Origin: Myxococcales bacterium
Lineage (GTDB): Bacteria > Myxococcota > Kuafuiibacteriia > Kuafuiibacteriales > Kuafuiibacteriaceae
DNA length: 43,510 bases
Assembly: GCA_019634385.1 (NCBI GenBank)
Contig: JAHQVK010000137.1
Location: forward strand, 1 to 43,510
Reading direction: 5' to 3'
How positions within the stretch are numbered: position 1 is the first letter of the stretch; every line of letters begins with the position of its first letter. The notes below the pieces were generated by a model, which was not told the origin of the DNA, made no database searches, and worked only from the letters and a program-made list of their open reading frames with translations. The translations under genes and the position numbers were made by a program. Shown piece after piece: positions 9,692-19,223 of this stretch.

Positions 9692-11199
9692 TCTGGAACC
9701 TCCAGAGTATCAAGCCCTGATGGTTTTGTTGTTTTCACAATCTTTTTGAGCTGAACTGAGATTACTAGGTCCTTAACCGGCTGAATTCTCCTCTTTTGCG
9801 ACCGATAACCCTCTGCACTTATGTGAACTTCCCAAAATTCCAAACTCTTAGGCATCTGAAGTGTGCTGGGTATACTTCCCAGCCGTTGGCCATTTGTATC
9901 ATAAATATCTGCGCCTTTTGGCTCACCCTTAAAGCGCAGCGATACCTTCTGAGGCACGGCCGTCAATTTGCTGGTTATAGACGACGTGCCTACCGAAGTC
10001 GTAGACTCGGTGTTCCCTTGCGGGGACGAGGACATATTATCAGGCGATGGGATATCGTGATCAGACATTCTCGATGGATCAACCGGGGATTCCCCCCATA
10101 TATCTAACCATCTCGACGCTCGCGCACCGGGCCCAACGTACAGCCCAGCAATAACCGAACATACCAATATAACCAGTCCCACTAACCATAACGATCTTCT
10201 TCCGCCATTCAACCGTTTCTGCGGCAGGTCGGCAAAAGATATCAATTCAGACGTTTGTTCCTGTCCGATATCTGAGTCGAGAGTCAGCTTCTGTGCGCTA
10301 ACGGCTAAGCCAGCGCTACGTGCCACTTCATCTAGTTGAATGAGAAACCCCCGAGCGGTAGCCGGGCGTTCACTAGGTTCTTTAGCTAAAACCCCATCAA
10401 ATAGTCCATCAAGAACATCCCCATACTCAGGGCTTATCTCTGAGAATTTGGCGGGACTCTTCGTAAGATGGTTAACCATCGATTCAATTACGCTTTCACT
10501 CTTGAAAGGAAGCCTTCCAGTTATTAGACGGAAGGTAAGTAAACCGAACGCATAGATATCACTACGATGATCTATCATCCGACCCCGACATTGCTCAGGA
10601 GACATATAGTCAGGCGTACCAACCGCCGCACCCGTAGCCGTTTGATGACTTTGCGGCACCTGATTATGAAGTAACTTGGCAATCCCAAAATCGAGAAGCT
10701 TTGGAAACGGCGAATCCTCGTCATCAGAGGTTATAAATACGTTGGCTGGTTTAAGATCTCGGTGAACAATCCCAGCCTTATGGGCAGCATCAAGAGCCCG
10801 AGCTATCCCTCGTAGGATAGGAAAGGCATCATCCAAGGTTAACCGCTCACCACGCTCACTCAGATAATCGCTGAGTGGTTGGCCAAGGAGAAGCTCCATC
10901 ACATGATAGTGACGACCATCGGGGAGTTGTCCGAAAGAGAAAATATCAATAATATTACGATTCTGTATTTGATTAACGGCCCGAGCTTCCAGAATAAATC
11001 GGGAAAGAACTGTAGGGTCAGATGAGAATCGGTGAGCCAAGACCTTCACCGCCACCGGTTTACCAATCGCGGGTTGGATAGCTCGATAGACAACGCCAAA
11101 CGAACCGGAACCAATGGGCTCCTCTACAATGTAATCCCCGACTTTATCACCCGCTTCGAGCGGACGGTCGCGATTCTCAAAATGGACATTGGTCGACAT
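9685..11199 (-). CDS. Transmembrane Ser/Thr protein kinase with C-terminal PEGA domain
   Basis: The cytosolic N-terminal half is a complete Hanks-type kinase: glycine loop GSGSFGVV (30-37), ATP lysine K52 in VAVKVL, catalytic loop HRDLKPAN (147-154), DFG (170-172) and an activation segment ending GTPDYMSPEQ. One transmembrane helix (about 337-355) is followed by a Ser/Thr-rich linker and one PEGA domain (about 432-490). A PEGA region outside the membrane is a plausible sensor or partner-binding module. The FG-GAP lipoprotein and PEGA/TPR envelope protein are encoded immediately downstream, making this kinase the likely receptor of that group. About 225 bp upstream separate it from the TPR gene, so it probably has its own promoter. 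Confidence 0.92.
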   Translation of the reverse strand: MSTNVHFENRDRPLEAGDKVGDYIVEEPIGSGSFGVVYRAIQPAIGKPVAVKVLAHRFSSDPTVLSRFILEARAVNQIQNRNIIDIFSFGQLPDGRHYHVMELLLGQPLSDYLSERGERLTLDDAFPILRGIARALDAAHKAGIVHRDLKPANVFITSDDEDSPFPKLLDFGIAKLLHNQVPQSHQTATGAAVGTPDYMSPEQCRGRMIDHRSDIYAFGLLTFRLITGRLPFKSESVIESMVNHLTKSPAKFSEISPEYGDVLDGLFDGVLAKEPSERPATARGFLIQLDEVARSAGLAVSAQKLTLDSDIGQEQTSELISFADLPQKRLNGGRRSLWLVGLVILVCSVIAGLYVGPGARASRWLDIWGESPVDPSRMSDHDIPSPDNMSSSPQGNTESTTSVGTSSITSKLTAVPQKVSLRFKGEPKGADIYDTNGQRLGSIPSTLQMPKSLEFWEVHISAEGYRSQKRRIQPVKDLVISVQLKKIVKTTKPSGLDTLEVPEW

Positions 11200-11425
11200 T
11201 AGTTCTCCTCGACGCTGGAGATATTCATCGGCTCCCCTGCCGGCTCAGAGGTCGTAAATGTCGACTTCAGCTGGCCTCCTCTACTTAAACCGAGTTGCTC
11301 CCGTTGTCGCCTGTCATGGATAGGATAAACACTTAAAGCCCTGCCTTCCATAGCCCCCTATATCCTAGGTATAAGTACAATGAGGTCAGGCACGAAAGTA
11401 AACGAGCAACAAAGGTCGCACTACA
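11200..11425. other. Intergenic region upstream of the second kinase gene
   Basis: These 226 bp separate the minus-strand TPR gene stop from the kinase start. AGGAGAAC lies a few bases before the kinase ATG and is a good ribosome binding site. No terminator with a U-run and no confident promoter could be identified by eye. Confidence 0.4.
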
Positions 11426-14400
11426 TCAAGTAGCCATTGTGCTCGATGCAAGCACCGCAAATCGAAGCAGTTGAGCGCGGTCCACCATCGAGCGCTCAGC
11501 GACTATCTCGGTCGCTGTCGCTGGTGAACCGCACCCCAAAAGCCCCCATTGATCCGCACGACGTCGGAGCTCTCGACGGACTTCGTACAGGCTTCGGTGA
11601 GGTCTCTTCAACCACGCATAAGCACTAGCGGAGACAGTGATCCTCGCTTCAGGCTCCAACAAACGGGCCACCGCCTGGCCTTTGCGACGAGCATCAGCAT
11701 TCGACACCGAGTCCCCCTCTGGGGGCGGTAAATCCGCCAGACCATACGTAATTGCTCGCAACGTCTGCATCGGGAGCAAATGGAGCGCCAATGCTTCGGG
11801 CTTGAGCAATGCGATAGCCCGTCCTACATAAAAGCGTAAATGGACCTCATCCAGCTCCACTGGGGAAGAAGAGACCGCATCCACGTGGTAGGCTTTGTCT
11901 ACAAACAAGCAAGGACTTCCGAACGCCCATCCTGGGGCCACTGGATACTCTTGAGTAGGTGGCACCCAGTAGATCGCGGGCGGAGGCACCGAAAACGCTT
12001 CCACCACCTCTCTTAGTGGGCGGGCCAACTCGATCCGTACTGCCCGCATAAGGACGGTATCTCGGCGACGTGGACGAGGTAATGTTAACTCTGTGCGAGA
12101 TATAAGCAGCGGTGCGTATCCCAGGTGATCAAAGAGCTCATTTTCCAGCTGGCCCATCTCATCAACTTTGACCCCCATTGAAACAGTCGCGGCCGGAAGG
12201 GCTTTCGGGGGAGGGGCGTTCGGGGGAACAACATCCCCAAATAGCACCCCGGATAGCTCCCAAACGAATCGGGCTGCGGACATATCTCCCGCCCGAAAAT
12301 GCAGATCCGCCAGCCGAGAAAAAGCTAACCGATCCCCAGGATAAGCAGCGCACTGTTCACCCCACATTCGACGCGCCAGGTGGATAGATTCACCTCCCGC
12401 CATCGCCGATCTAAACAACAGATCCCGAGCAACCCCAGTGGGCGCACCGTGAGTCCCCACTATCCCTAATGCTAGCTCTGGACGACAAAGATGAGTCTCA
12501 GCCACCCTAGATGCCAACATGCGCCATCGTTCTGATACTGCCGGCGCATCCTCCCGAGCCGCATCCGCGGCTCGAATCAGAACGTCCATCCGAGCCTCCT
12601 GGCAACCATCCAAGGCCAGCATGACCTGCAATCGTTCAACGGCAGGGGCGTAATCCGGGACCGCGTCCAACGCGGCCTTAAGCGCCTCTACCGAAGCCGC
12701 TCTATCCCCTAACCGAAGAAGTTCACTCACCTTGGTTTGCAACTCCGCTCGATCTCGTCGAGGCGCCAATCGCGCCGCATGTTCAAGTGCTGCCACCTGC
12801 CCCTGCGTATCACCAAGGGCCGCTTTTGCTTCCGCCAGGGCCAAAGCCACACGGTTGTCGGAAGGGTCGGTTTCCAGAGCTGTTTCGAATAATGCCGCTC
12901 GGCGAGCCTTTTCTGCCGGGGAATCACCCAGCAGGGCGGCCGCTCTCACTAGAATGCGAATCTTTTCCGACGCAAGCGGCTCTTTTTGGGCAAGGATCCG
13001 GAGCATCTCTACCGCCCGTTCAACCTCATCTGCCGACTCAAGAGCATCGGTGAGTAACCGAAGATTCCGAAGATCTTCCGGTTGTTCAGCATAGGCTCGC
13101 TGCGCAAAACGAACCGCCGCAATGCTGTCTCCTTCTTCCCGTTTGGCGTTAGCCATCCAAGTGTAAGCCAAAGACCGCTCAGGAGCAGAGAGCTCTCTCT
13201 CAAAGTTTAGGACAAGCTGGGCTGCGTAATCATAGGCGGCCTGATTTCGCCCAAGCTCGGTTGATATCTGACCAGCCCGGAAGAGCGCTTCCCTATGTAA
13301 AGGCACCCTTTCCAACGCTCGTACATAATCGCGAAGCGCTTCCTGCAGCATACCCATGTCCTCGGCGGCCATGCCCGCTCGAAAAAACAAGACTGCCGAT
13401 CGCTGCTCATTTGGCACGCCACACGCCGCTTGGAGTAAATGAGGCCGTGCGGCCACCATTTCCCCCTGCCCTAACAGCAGCTCCCCCAATCGAGCCTCAC
13501 ATTCCAAATCATCCGGTTCTAGCTCAAGAATCCGGCGGTACAACCGACGAGCGCGCGACACATCACCCACGTCCCGATCCGCGAGCTGTGCCGCTTTGCG
13601 CAGCCAGACCACCTCGTCAGCGGAAGAAGACCCCAGCCGAGCACAATCTTCTGCGAGAAGGCTCGCTTTCCCGGGGTCCTGGCTGGCCTCCGCGAGTCCC
13701 ACAGACAATGCCAACGCCTCATAACAATTGGGGTCGAGCCTTCGCGCCCGATCGAGAGCTTGAGCTCCTTCATCCGCTCGGTCGCAACGGATCCATATCA
13801 GAGCCAGCTGAGACCAAACATAAGCCTGAGCCGCTTCAGTTCCCCGGTTGATCAATTGGGTAAAAGTCTGCTCAGCCAGGCCGTAGTCACCCAAGCAAAG
13901 CTGAACGTCTGCAAGCTTATTGAGAACTTCGTAGTGACTAGGGTCTTTTTGCGCCGCTTTTTGAAGTACTCGTGCTGATTTGTGCAGCTCACCGAGTTGC
14001 TGAAAGACTTCCGCCAACGAAAGATAATTATGAATATCGCCAGGACATAAGCGCAATCGACGCTGCAGTACCCGGGCTAAACTCGCTCTATTGTCAACGT
14101 CCCGCGCCAGCTGCTCCAACCACCCAAGGGGTCTCAGTTCATCAGGGTGCTGACGGGCTGCTTCTTCTGCTAAGCGCTCAGATAAATCAGCATCATTAAG
14201 GTACTTCTTAGCCACCTCCGCCATCCTCAGGCGAAGCAGCAAAGACTGCAGAGGATCTATATCAACCTGACGGTCAGCAATAGCCAACCAGTCGCTCCAG
14301 CGATGTCCTTCCCACAATAGGTTCGCCAGATAATCTAGTAACACCGGATCATTCGCCCGGACTTTCAACCCCTCGCGTAAAATGGCTTCCGCGCGTTCTT

Positions 14401-15925
14401 CATCACCCAGAAGGCGCCAACCACAAGCCAGCTCTGCACAACACTGAGCTCGCGGAAGCCCTTCCAGCGATCGCAGTGAGTGTTCAAGAGCGACAAGCTC
14501 AGCCCGCGTTTGCTGTGCACTGGCATCTATTGGCGAAACAACCCTCTTAATCTCGGATATATCCGCTTCATCAACAATCAGGGGTTCAACATTAGCAACT
14601 TCAGAAGCAACGAGCGTCACCGCCCCTAAACTCGGAGGTTGCTCCGCAGTCAGCAAGCTGGACTCGGGTACAAAGGCAGCTTCGGGAACCTCAACTAGCG
14701 AACCTGCATCTTCGGATGGTTTCCGCTCCGGACCTTCAGCAATAAATTCAGTAGTGCCCTCGCCTTCCGTAGGTCTAGGCCATCCAATGTTCAACGTCCG
14801 CTGAACCTCAACGGATGGTACCGAAGTCCCCACCTCCAGCTCGTTGTACAACGCACCAGCTCGGTGGCGTACAAAGGAGGCGAACAGCGGATGGCTCTCT
14901 GTATTGCCCTGTGATTCCAGTGCGTGAACCACTTCCGGCAAGGCATCCATCGATCGTCCCAACCGAACCAGCTCCTCGATCAAGTCCCGATCTTGAATCC
15001 CTGAGCGGAGTGCGCGTATCAAGGCTCGCAATGCTAATTTAGGCTGTTTTAGCTCAAATTCGAGATACCGAGCGAGGTCTCGCTCCAGGGAGACCCGATG
15101 GGACCCCATGAGCCGATCACCAACTGCATTCTCCCAGACAATGCCAAGTCCATCAAACTTACCCCGGTCACGAAAAAAATCTTCGATACTAGCTAGCTGA
15201 TGAGGATCCTCGCCGTCATCGACCAACGCCGATCGGAGATACACCAAAGCACGGCTCGGGTTATCAATGAGGCCCAAGTGCATCTCTCCCAGCCGAAGAT
15301 TGATAGCCGCCCGAAGCTTCGGATCGGACTGGTGCATGCTCATATCCCCCATAACGACCGCAACCTCTGAGAGCCGACCCGTACCCTCACCCAGCTGTTC
15401 GAGACGGCCTAAGATGCGAAGATCGTAGGGAGACTGCCCCGCCGCACGCAGCAGAACGTCCAAAGCACCATTCAAGTCCGATTTTTTGTCCGCAAGTAAG
15501 TCCGCAATATAGTCATGCAGAGCGGTTCGCTCCCTGTCGTCTACTACCTGGTCGAGACGGTAACGATACAGCTCAATCAGCTCATCCCACCGCTGCATAT
15601 CGTACAGAGCCAAGCCCAACGAAACCAACGCCCGTCGCTCACTGGGCTGCTCCCGGAGAACCCGCTGGTACATTTCCGCAGCCCGAGCAGCGTCCTGAAG
15701 GTGCTCCTCAAAGACCTGAGCCGATTCAAACCACGAGTCAAAAGCCTCCTGAACTTTTCGCTGTGCAAACAGACGCTCACCGCGTTCTGCAAAGGCTTCG
15801 GCATACAGCTCATAAGCTCCCAGCTGACGAGCCAGTGCTCGCAAGGCCTCCGCTACGGATGCTGAACATGGATCACTACGGAGAGCCCGTAGTTGTCTGT
15901 CGAGAAGCGCCGTCAATGGTTCCAA
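11426..15925 (-). CDS. Giant tetratricopeptide-repeat protein (1499 aa)
   Basis: Most of this protein is alpha-helical TPR repeats, recognisable by recurrent patterns such as ALVSLGLALYDMQRW, EVLNKLADVQLCLGDYGLAEQ and EARLGELLLGQGE. Two TPR arrays (about 1-370 and 470-1240) are separated by an acidic, low-complexity linker. A C-terminal non-TPR domain (about 1290-1499) contains HLRFYVGRAIALLKPEAL. There is no signal peptide or membrane helix, so a cytosolic scaffold is expected. It lies 72 bp downstream of one PEGA kinase gene and upstream of another, on the same strand, so it may organise kinase signalling; that is inference from position. It has no enzymatic motif. Long TPR proteins of this style are common in myxobacteria. 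Confidence 0.85.
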   Translation of the reverse strand: MEPLTALLDRQLRALRSDPCSASVAEALRALARQLGAYELYAEAFAERGERLFAQRKVQEAFDSWFESAQVFEEHLQDAARAAEMYQRVLREQPSERRALVSLGLALYDMQRWDELIELYRYRLDQVVDDRERTALHDYIADLLADKKSDLNGALDVLLRAAGQSPYDLRILGRLEQLGEGTGRLSEVAVVMGDMSMHQSDPKLRAAINLRLGEMHLGLIDNPSRALVYLRSALVDDGEDPHQLASIEDFFRDRGKFDGLGIVWENAVGDRLMGSHRVSLERDLARYLEFELKQPKLALRALIRALRSGIQDRDLIEELVRLGRSMDALPEVVHALESQGNTESHPLFASFVRHRAGALYNELEVGTSVPSVEVQRTLNIGWPRPTEGEGTTEFIAEGPERKPSEDAGSLVEVPEAAFVPESSLLTAEQPPSLGAVTLVASEVANVEPLIVDEADISEIKRVVSPIDASAQQTRAELVALEHSLRSLEGLPRAQCCAELACGWRLLGDEERAEAILREGLKVRANDPVLLDYLANLLWEGHRWSDWLAIADRQVDIDPLQSLLLRLRMAEVAKKYLNDADLSERLAEEAARQHPDELRPLGWLEQLARDVDNRASLARVLQRRLRLCPGDIHNYLSLAEVFQQLGELHKSARVLQKAAQKDPSHYEVLNKLADVQLCLGDYGLAEQTFTQLINRGTEAAQAYVWSQLALIWIRCDRADEGAQALDRARRLDPNCYEALALSVGLAEASQDPGKASLLAEDCARLGSSSADEVVWLRKAAQLADRDVGDVSRARRLYRRILELEPDDLECEARLGELLLGQGEMVAARPHLLQAACGVPNEQRSAVLFFRAGMAAEDMGMLQEALRDYVRALERVPLHREALFRAGQISTELGRNQAAYDYAAQLVLNFERELSAPERSLAYTWMANAKREEGDSIAAVRFAQRAYAEQPEDLRNLRLLTDALESADEVERAVEMLRILAQKEPLASEKIRILVRAAALLGDSPAEKARRAALFETALETDPSDNRVALALAEAKAALGDTQGQVAALEHAARLAPRRDRAELQTKVSELLRLGDRAASVEALKAALDAVPDYAPAVERLQVMLALDGCQEARMDVLIRAADAAREDAPAVSERWRMLASRVAETHLCRPELALGIVGTHGAPTGVARDLLFRSAMAGGESIHLARRMWGEQCAAYPGDRLAFSRLADLHFRAGDMSAARFVWELSGVLFGDVVPPNAPPPKALPAATVSMGVKVDEMGQLENELFDHLGYAPLLISRTELTLPRPRRRDTVLMRAVRIELARPLREVVEAFSVPPPAIYWVPPTQEYPVAPGWAFGSPCLFVDKAYHVDAVSSSPVELDEVHLRFYVGRAIALLKPEALALHLLPMQTLRAITYGLADLPPPEGDSVSNADARRKGQAVARLLEPEARITVSASAYAWLKRPHRSLYEVRRELRRRADQWGLLGCGSPATATEIVAERSMVDRAQLLRFAVLASSTMAT

Positions 15926-15997
15926 CTCTATACCGACGCACGACTGGCGAAAATGTTAGCAGAACCCATCATCCCTGATGTCCTAGGCTAACTGCGC

Positions 15998-18367
15998 TTA
16001 TTTCGCCCGTCGAAGAAGAGTAATGTCTAAGCTGGTTGGAACAGATTCGACAGAGTCAAATTTTAGCTTATGAGGCAAATGCCGCGGCGCGGCCACCCGA
16101 ATGCGGACCGGTCCTTCTGCTGGCAATCGATTTAGCTCAACTTTCTGTCCTCGCCCCACTTCTTGGCCATTCACAAATACCCGAGCAGAAACGGGCCCGA
16201 TACGCAGCACCGGCGACACCCGTTTCATCCGGACCTCCAACATATAGGTACGCGCTCGTTGCACCACGTCGGTTATCTGCCGAAGCGCGGGCCGGTAACC
16301 TTCAGCTCGCAGCTCAATCCGGTGCTGCTGACCCGGAGAAATCTTTACCACCATCGGCGTATTACCCGCGTGTTCTCTGCCATCGATCAGCACGCTAGCT
16401 CCTCCAGGTTGAGTAGTTATCCGCAGCTCTGGCCAAAGTATTTTGGTCGCAAACCACAGGTAGAGACCAGCCCCACCTAACCCGGCAAGACCAGCAAATG
16501 CCGCCAGGGTTACTACCCGCTCCGTTTTCCTACGACGGGTCCGACGACCAGACTGAGGCGCAGGAGATGAGCTATATTCATCCCGACCGCTGGTAAGAGG
16601 CGGTTCCCCTTGATAACCAATATCTCCCTGGCCGGAAAATAACCGGGGTGACGGGGGTTGTGTCTTACTAGGCCCCAAAAAGCCTTCATCCTGCAGCCCC
16701 TCTACCAGACTCGCAGGCTCACCCATCCGTCGGTCATTTCGTAAAAATGTGGGTGCGTTATCAACATCAACGCCAACTATGGGCTCTCGAAGAAAGGTTG
16801 CGTCGTCTCCCCCTGCAGCGATCGGTGCCCCTGCTAGTCCAGCGTGGAAGTTGTGTCCCAACTCAGAACTACGATTAGGGGTATTTGCACCTTGAGGGAG
16901 GGTTGGACTAGCCCCAACTGAATCAAGCTTCGCTATCGCCTGCCGAACCTCCTCTTGCCTCATACCTTCAAGCAGGGTCGAGGCTGAATCCCCTTCCGTC
17001 GTAGCATTCCGTTTTTGCGCGACGGGCACTAGGGTCGGAGCATTACCTTCCTTCATACCCGGCTCAAAACTTCGTTCAGTGACGTTTTTTATGGACTTAC
17101 GAAAGTCCACAAAATCGGCCGTTTCGTTCACCAGTGCCAAAGTTGGGTCCTCAGCGTGAAGGACCATCCCCGCCGCAGAAGCCACAACCGGCAGAGGTGC
17201 TTTACCAATCGGGGGAATATCATCCTCCGGCCACGGTTGATCTCCCGATATGTGACCCTGAAACTGGCCCCCGTCTTCATCCTTCATCCACGGGGGAACA
17301 GAGGCCATATCTGCACCTGAAGTACTACCAAGATCAGCGTGATAAGGCAGCCATCCTCTTGGTAAACGACAGTCATCGGCAATGCCTTGTATCGTCTCTT
17401 TGGAGACAAGATCGCCGAAAATCTCCGGAGCCACCTGCCGAATCCGGTGAGCCAGCCCAGCGGCCATCGCCTGCTCCGACGCCCGCCATTCCGAATGGGC
17501 ATGAAAAATCTCCTGAAGGGCATCACCCAATCGTTCCGCATTTTGCCAACGCATGGATGGCCGTGGCTCTAAGGCGGTCATGAGAACCTGATCCAAGTCT
17601 GAGGGCACGTTGGGGTTGAGCGATGAAGGCCGAGGAATTCGTTTCGATTCGTATCGATGAATAGCCTCCATCACCGAAGCCTGAGCTACAGGATGCCGCC
17701 CAGCGGCAAGCAAATACAAAACCACCCCAACACAGAAAAGGTCCGCACGAGCATCTAGGCTCTCGTACCGGACCATCTCTGGAGCCATGTACCCAAACTT
17801 TCCCTTAAGCACCCCGGCCTGGGTCTTATGGATTCGCCCAATGGCCCGAGCGATCCCAAAGTCCGTCAGTTTTACCTCTCCCTCAGTGGAGAGCAGAATG
17901 TTGGCTGGGGTTACGTCTCGATGGATGATCCCAAGTGGTTCACCCCTCTCATTCTCCCGGGTATGCGCATATTGGAGGGCTCTACACAGTTCGATACCGA
18001 TATGGACCGCTAACGGCACGTCCAATTTCCGCCCGCTACCCACCAGAGATTCAATCAGTCGCTCGGCGGTAATCCCCCGCACGAACTCCATCGCTATATA
18101 ATAGTTCCCACTGTCCTCCCCGAGATCCAGCACTGAGACCAGGTTCTGGTGGTTGAGATGTTTCGCGATGTTGGCCTCGTCCACGAGCATGTCGACAAAC
18201 TGCTGATCGACCGCCAACTCATCCCGGAGCACCTTCAATGCCACCAGCGAGCCAAGACCCGTAGGGCCTCCCACACGAGCCGCGACAAAAACTTCCCCCA
18301 TACCGCCTACTGCCAAGCGTTTCAGCAAAGTATAGCGGCCTAGTTGATCCCCTACACCAGGCACCAT
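15998..18367 (-). CDS. Transmembrane Ser/Thr protein kinase with PEGA domain(s) (789 aa)
   Basis: The kinase domain is N-terminal: RLAVGGMGEVF (18-28), ATP lysine K45 in VALKVL, catalytic loop HRDVTPAN (149-156) and DFG (169-171). The catalytic-loop lysine of HRDxKPxN is replaced by threonine, a variant common in myxobacterial kinases, so activity is still expected. A long, poorly ordered Pro/Ser/Asp-rich juxtamembrane stretch (about 330-610) precedes one transmembrane helix (VVTLAAFAGLAGLGGAGLYL). After it comes a PEGA domain (RITTQPGGASVLIDG...PGQQHRIELRAEGYRP) and a second PEGA-like segment (RIGPVSARVFVNGQEVG). It sits between tmk and the TPR gene on the same strand with gaps of about 72-75 bp. 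The signal it senses is unknown. Confidence 0.92.
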   Translation of the reverse strand: MVPGVGDQLGRYTLLKRLAVGGMGEVFVAARVGGPTGLGSLVALKVLRDELAVDQQFVDMLVDEANIAKHLNHQNLVSVLDLGEDSGNYYIAMEFVRGITAERLIESLVGSGRKLDVPLAVHIGIELCRALQYAHTRENERGEPLGIIHRDVTPANILLSTEGEVKLTDFGIARAIGRIHKTQAGVLKGKFGYMAPEMVRYESLDARADLFCVGVVLYLLAAGRHPVAQASVMEAIHRYESKRIPRPSSLNPNVPSDLDQVLMTALEPRPSMRWQNAERLGDALQEIFHAHSEWRASEQAMAAGLAHRIRQVAPEIFGDLVSKETIQGIADDCRLPRGWLPYHADLGSTSGADMASVPPWMKDEDGGQFQGHISGDQPWPEDDIPPIGKAPLPVVASAAGMVLHAEDPTLALVNETADFVDFRKSIKNVTERSFEPGMKEGNAPTLVPVAQKRNATTEGDSASTLLEGMRQEEVRQAIAKLDSVGASPTLPQGANTPNRSSELGHNFHAGLAGAPIAAGGDDATFLREPIVGVDVDNAPTFLRNDRRMGEPASLVEGLQDEGFLGPSKTQPPSPRLFSGQGDIGYQGEPPLTSGRDEYSSSPAPQSGRRTRRRKTERVVTLAAFAGLAGLGGAGLYLWFATKILWPELRITTQPGGASVLIDGREHAGNTPMVVKISPGQQHRIELRAEGYRPALRQITDVVQRARTYMLEVRMKRVSPVLRIGPVSARVFVNGQEVGRGQKVELNRLPAEGPVRIRVAAPRHLPHKLKFDSVESVPTSLDITLLRRAK

Positions 18368-18441
18368 CAGCAGTATCGAACCGCTCGAGAATAAGATCCA
18401 GGCCGTAACGTGCTACTTGATCGTTTCATCCTCTGCGCAGG

Positions 18442-19074
18442 TCAGCTGGACGATAAACTTTGCCGTTGTCGTAGGATGTCATCTACATGCGACCGCGCCA
18501 ACTCGAGCAACTGGTCCTCGGGCCATAGTCCGTCGAGAACAATAGCACCTTCGAATTCGACAAAAACCCCTCTAAGTCGCTGCAAGGTCTCAACTTTTTC
18601 AAAAGCATTTTCACAACCACGACCGGAACGAATCCGGTCGATCGCTACGTCCGAAGGAATATCGACCACCAGCAATACATCTGGATCGGGGGCTATTCTA
18701 CGCTCAGCCGCCTGAAGCATAGCTCGCTCCAGTCCACGTTCACCCTGGTAGGCCACCGTGGAGTGCCAACTACGATCCTGCACAACAATACGCCCAGCAT
18801 CCAGGGCCGGACGTACCAGTTCTTCTACATGTATACGCCGATCCTCGTGGAACAACCGCCACTCTTCATCAGCGGGAATGCGATCTCGCTCGGACGCTGC
18901 TAGTGCTCGAATTCTGCGTCCAAAGGGGCCATCGGTAGGCTCCCGTGTCGCAACCACATGGTGTCCTTGAGCTTGCAGACACTCAGCGAGATTACGAGCA
19001 AGGGTGGACTTGCCAGCGCCATCGATGCCTTCGATAACCACCAATAACCCCGAACCGGCCTGACTCGCTCCCAT
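18442..19074 (-). CDS. tmk: Thymidylate (dTMP) kinase
   Basis: This 210-residue cytosolic enzyme phosphorylates dTMP to dTDP with ATP for DNA synthesis. The P-loop is GIDGAGKST (16-24), the substrate block is VQDRSWHSTVAYQGERG, corresponding to the DRYxxSxxAYQ motif with serine/tryptophan substitutions, and the lid region is RSGRGCENAFEKVE. The length is normal. It precedes the PEGA kinase gene by 74 bp on the same strand; this looks like chance co-orientation rather than functional linkage. A family of short direct repeats lies upstream at 19151-19199. Confidence 0.93.
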   Translation of the reverse strand: MGASQAGSGLLVVIEGIDGAGKSTLARNLAECLQAQGHHVVATREPTDGPFGRRIRALAASERDRIPADEEWRLFHEDRRIHVEELVRPALDAGRIVVQDRSWHSTVAYQGERGLERAMLQAAERRIAPDPDVLLVVDIPSDVAIDRIRSGRGCENAFEKVETLQRLRGVFVEFEGAIVLDGLWPEDQLLELARSHVDDILRQRQSLSSS

Positions 19075-19150
19075 GCAACTAGGATAAACTCAACACCGCA
19101 CGAACTTGTCCACCAACACCCGCGATTGCCATCACTCTCGGCGTTTGGGT

Positions 19151-19199
19151 CATGCATCAGTTAGTGTTTTCATGCATCAGTTGGCGTTAGTTCATGCAC
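19151..19199. repeat. Short direct repeats upstream of tmk
   Basis: CATGCATCAGTT occurs at 19151-19162 and 19171-19182, and a partial third copy (CATGCACC) starts at 19193, with a period of about 20-22 bp, i.e. roughly two helical turns. They lie 77-125 bp upstream of the tmk start and between it and moaC. Such phasing is compatible with repeated binding sites for a regulator, but slippage is equally possible. Confidence 0.55.
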
Positions 19200-19223
19200 C
19201 AAAGTCTGAGCATACACTCCGGG

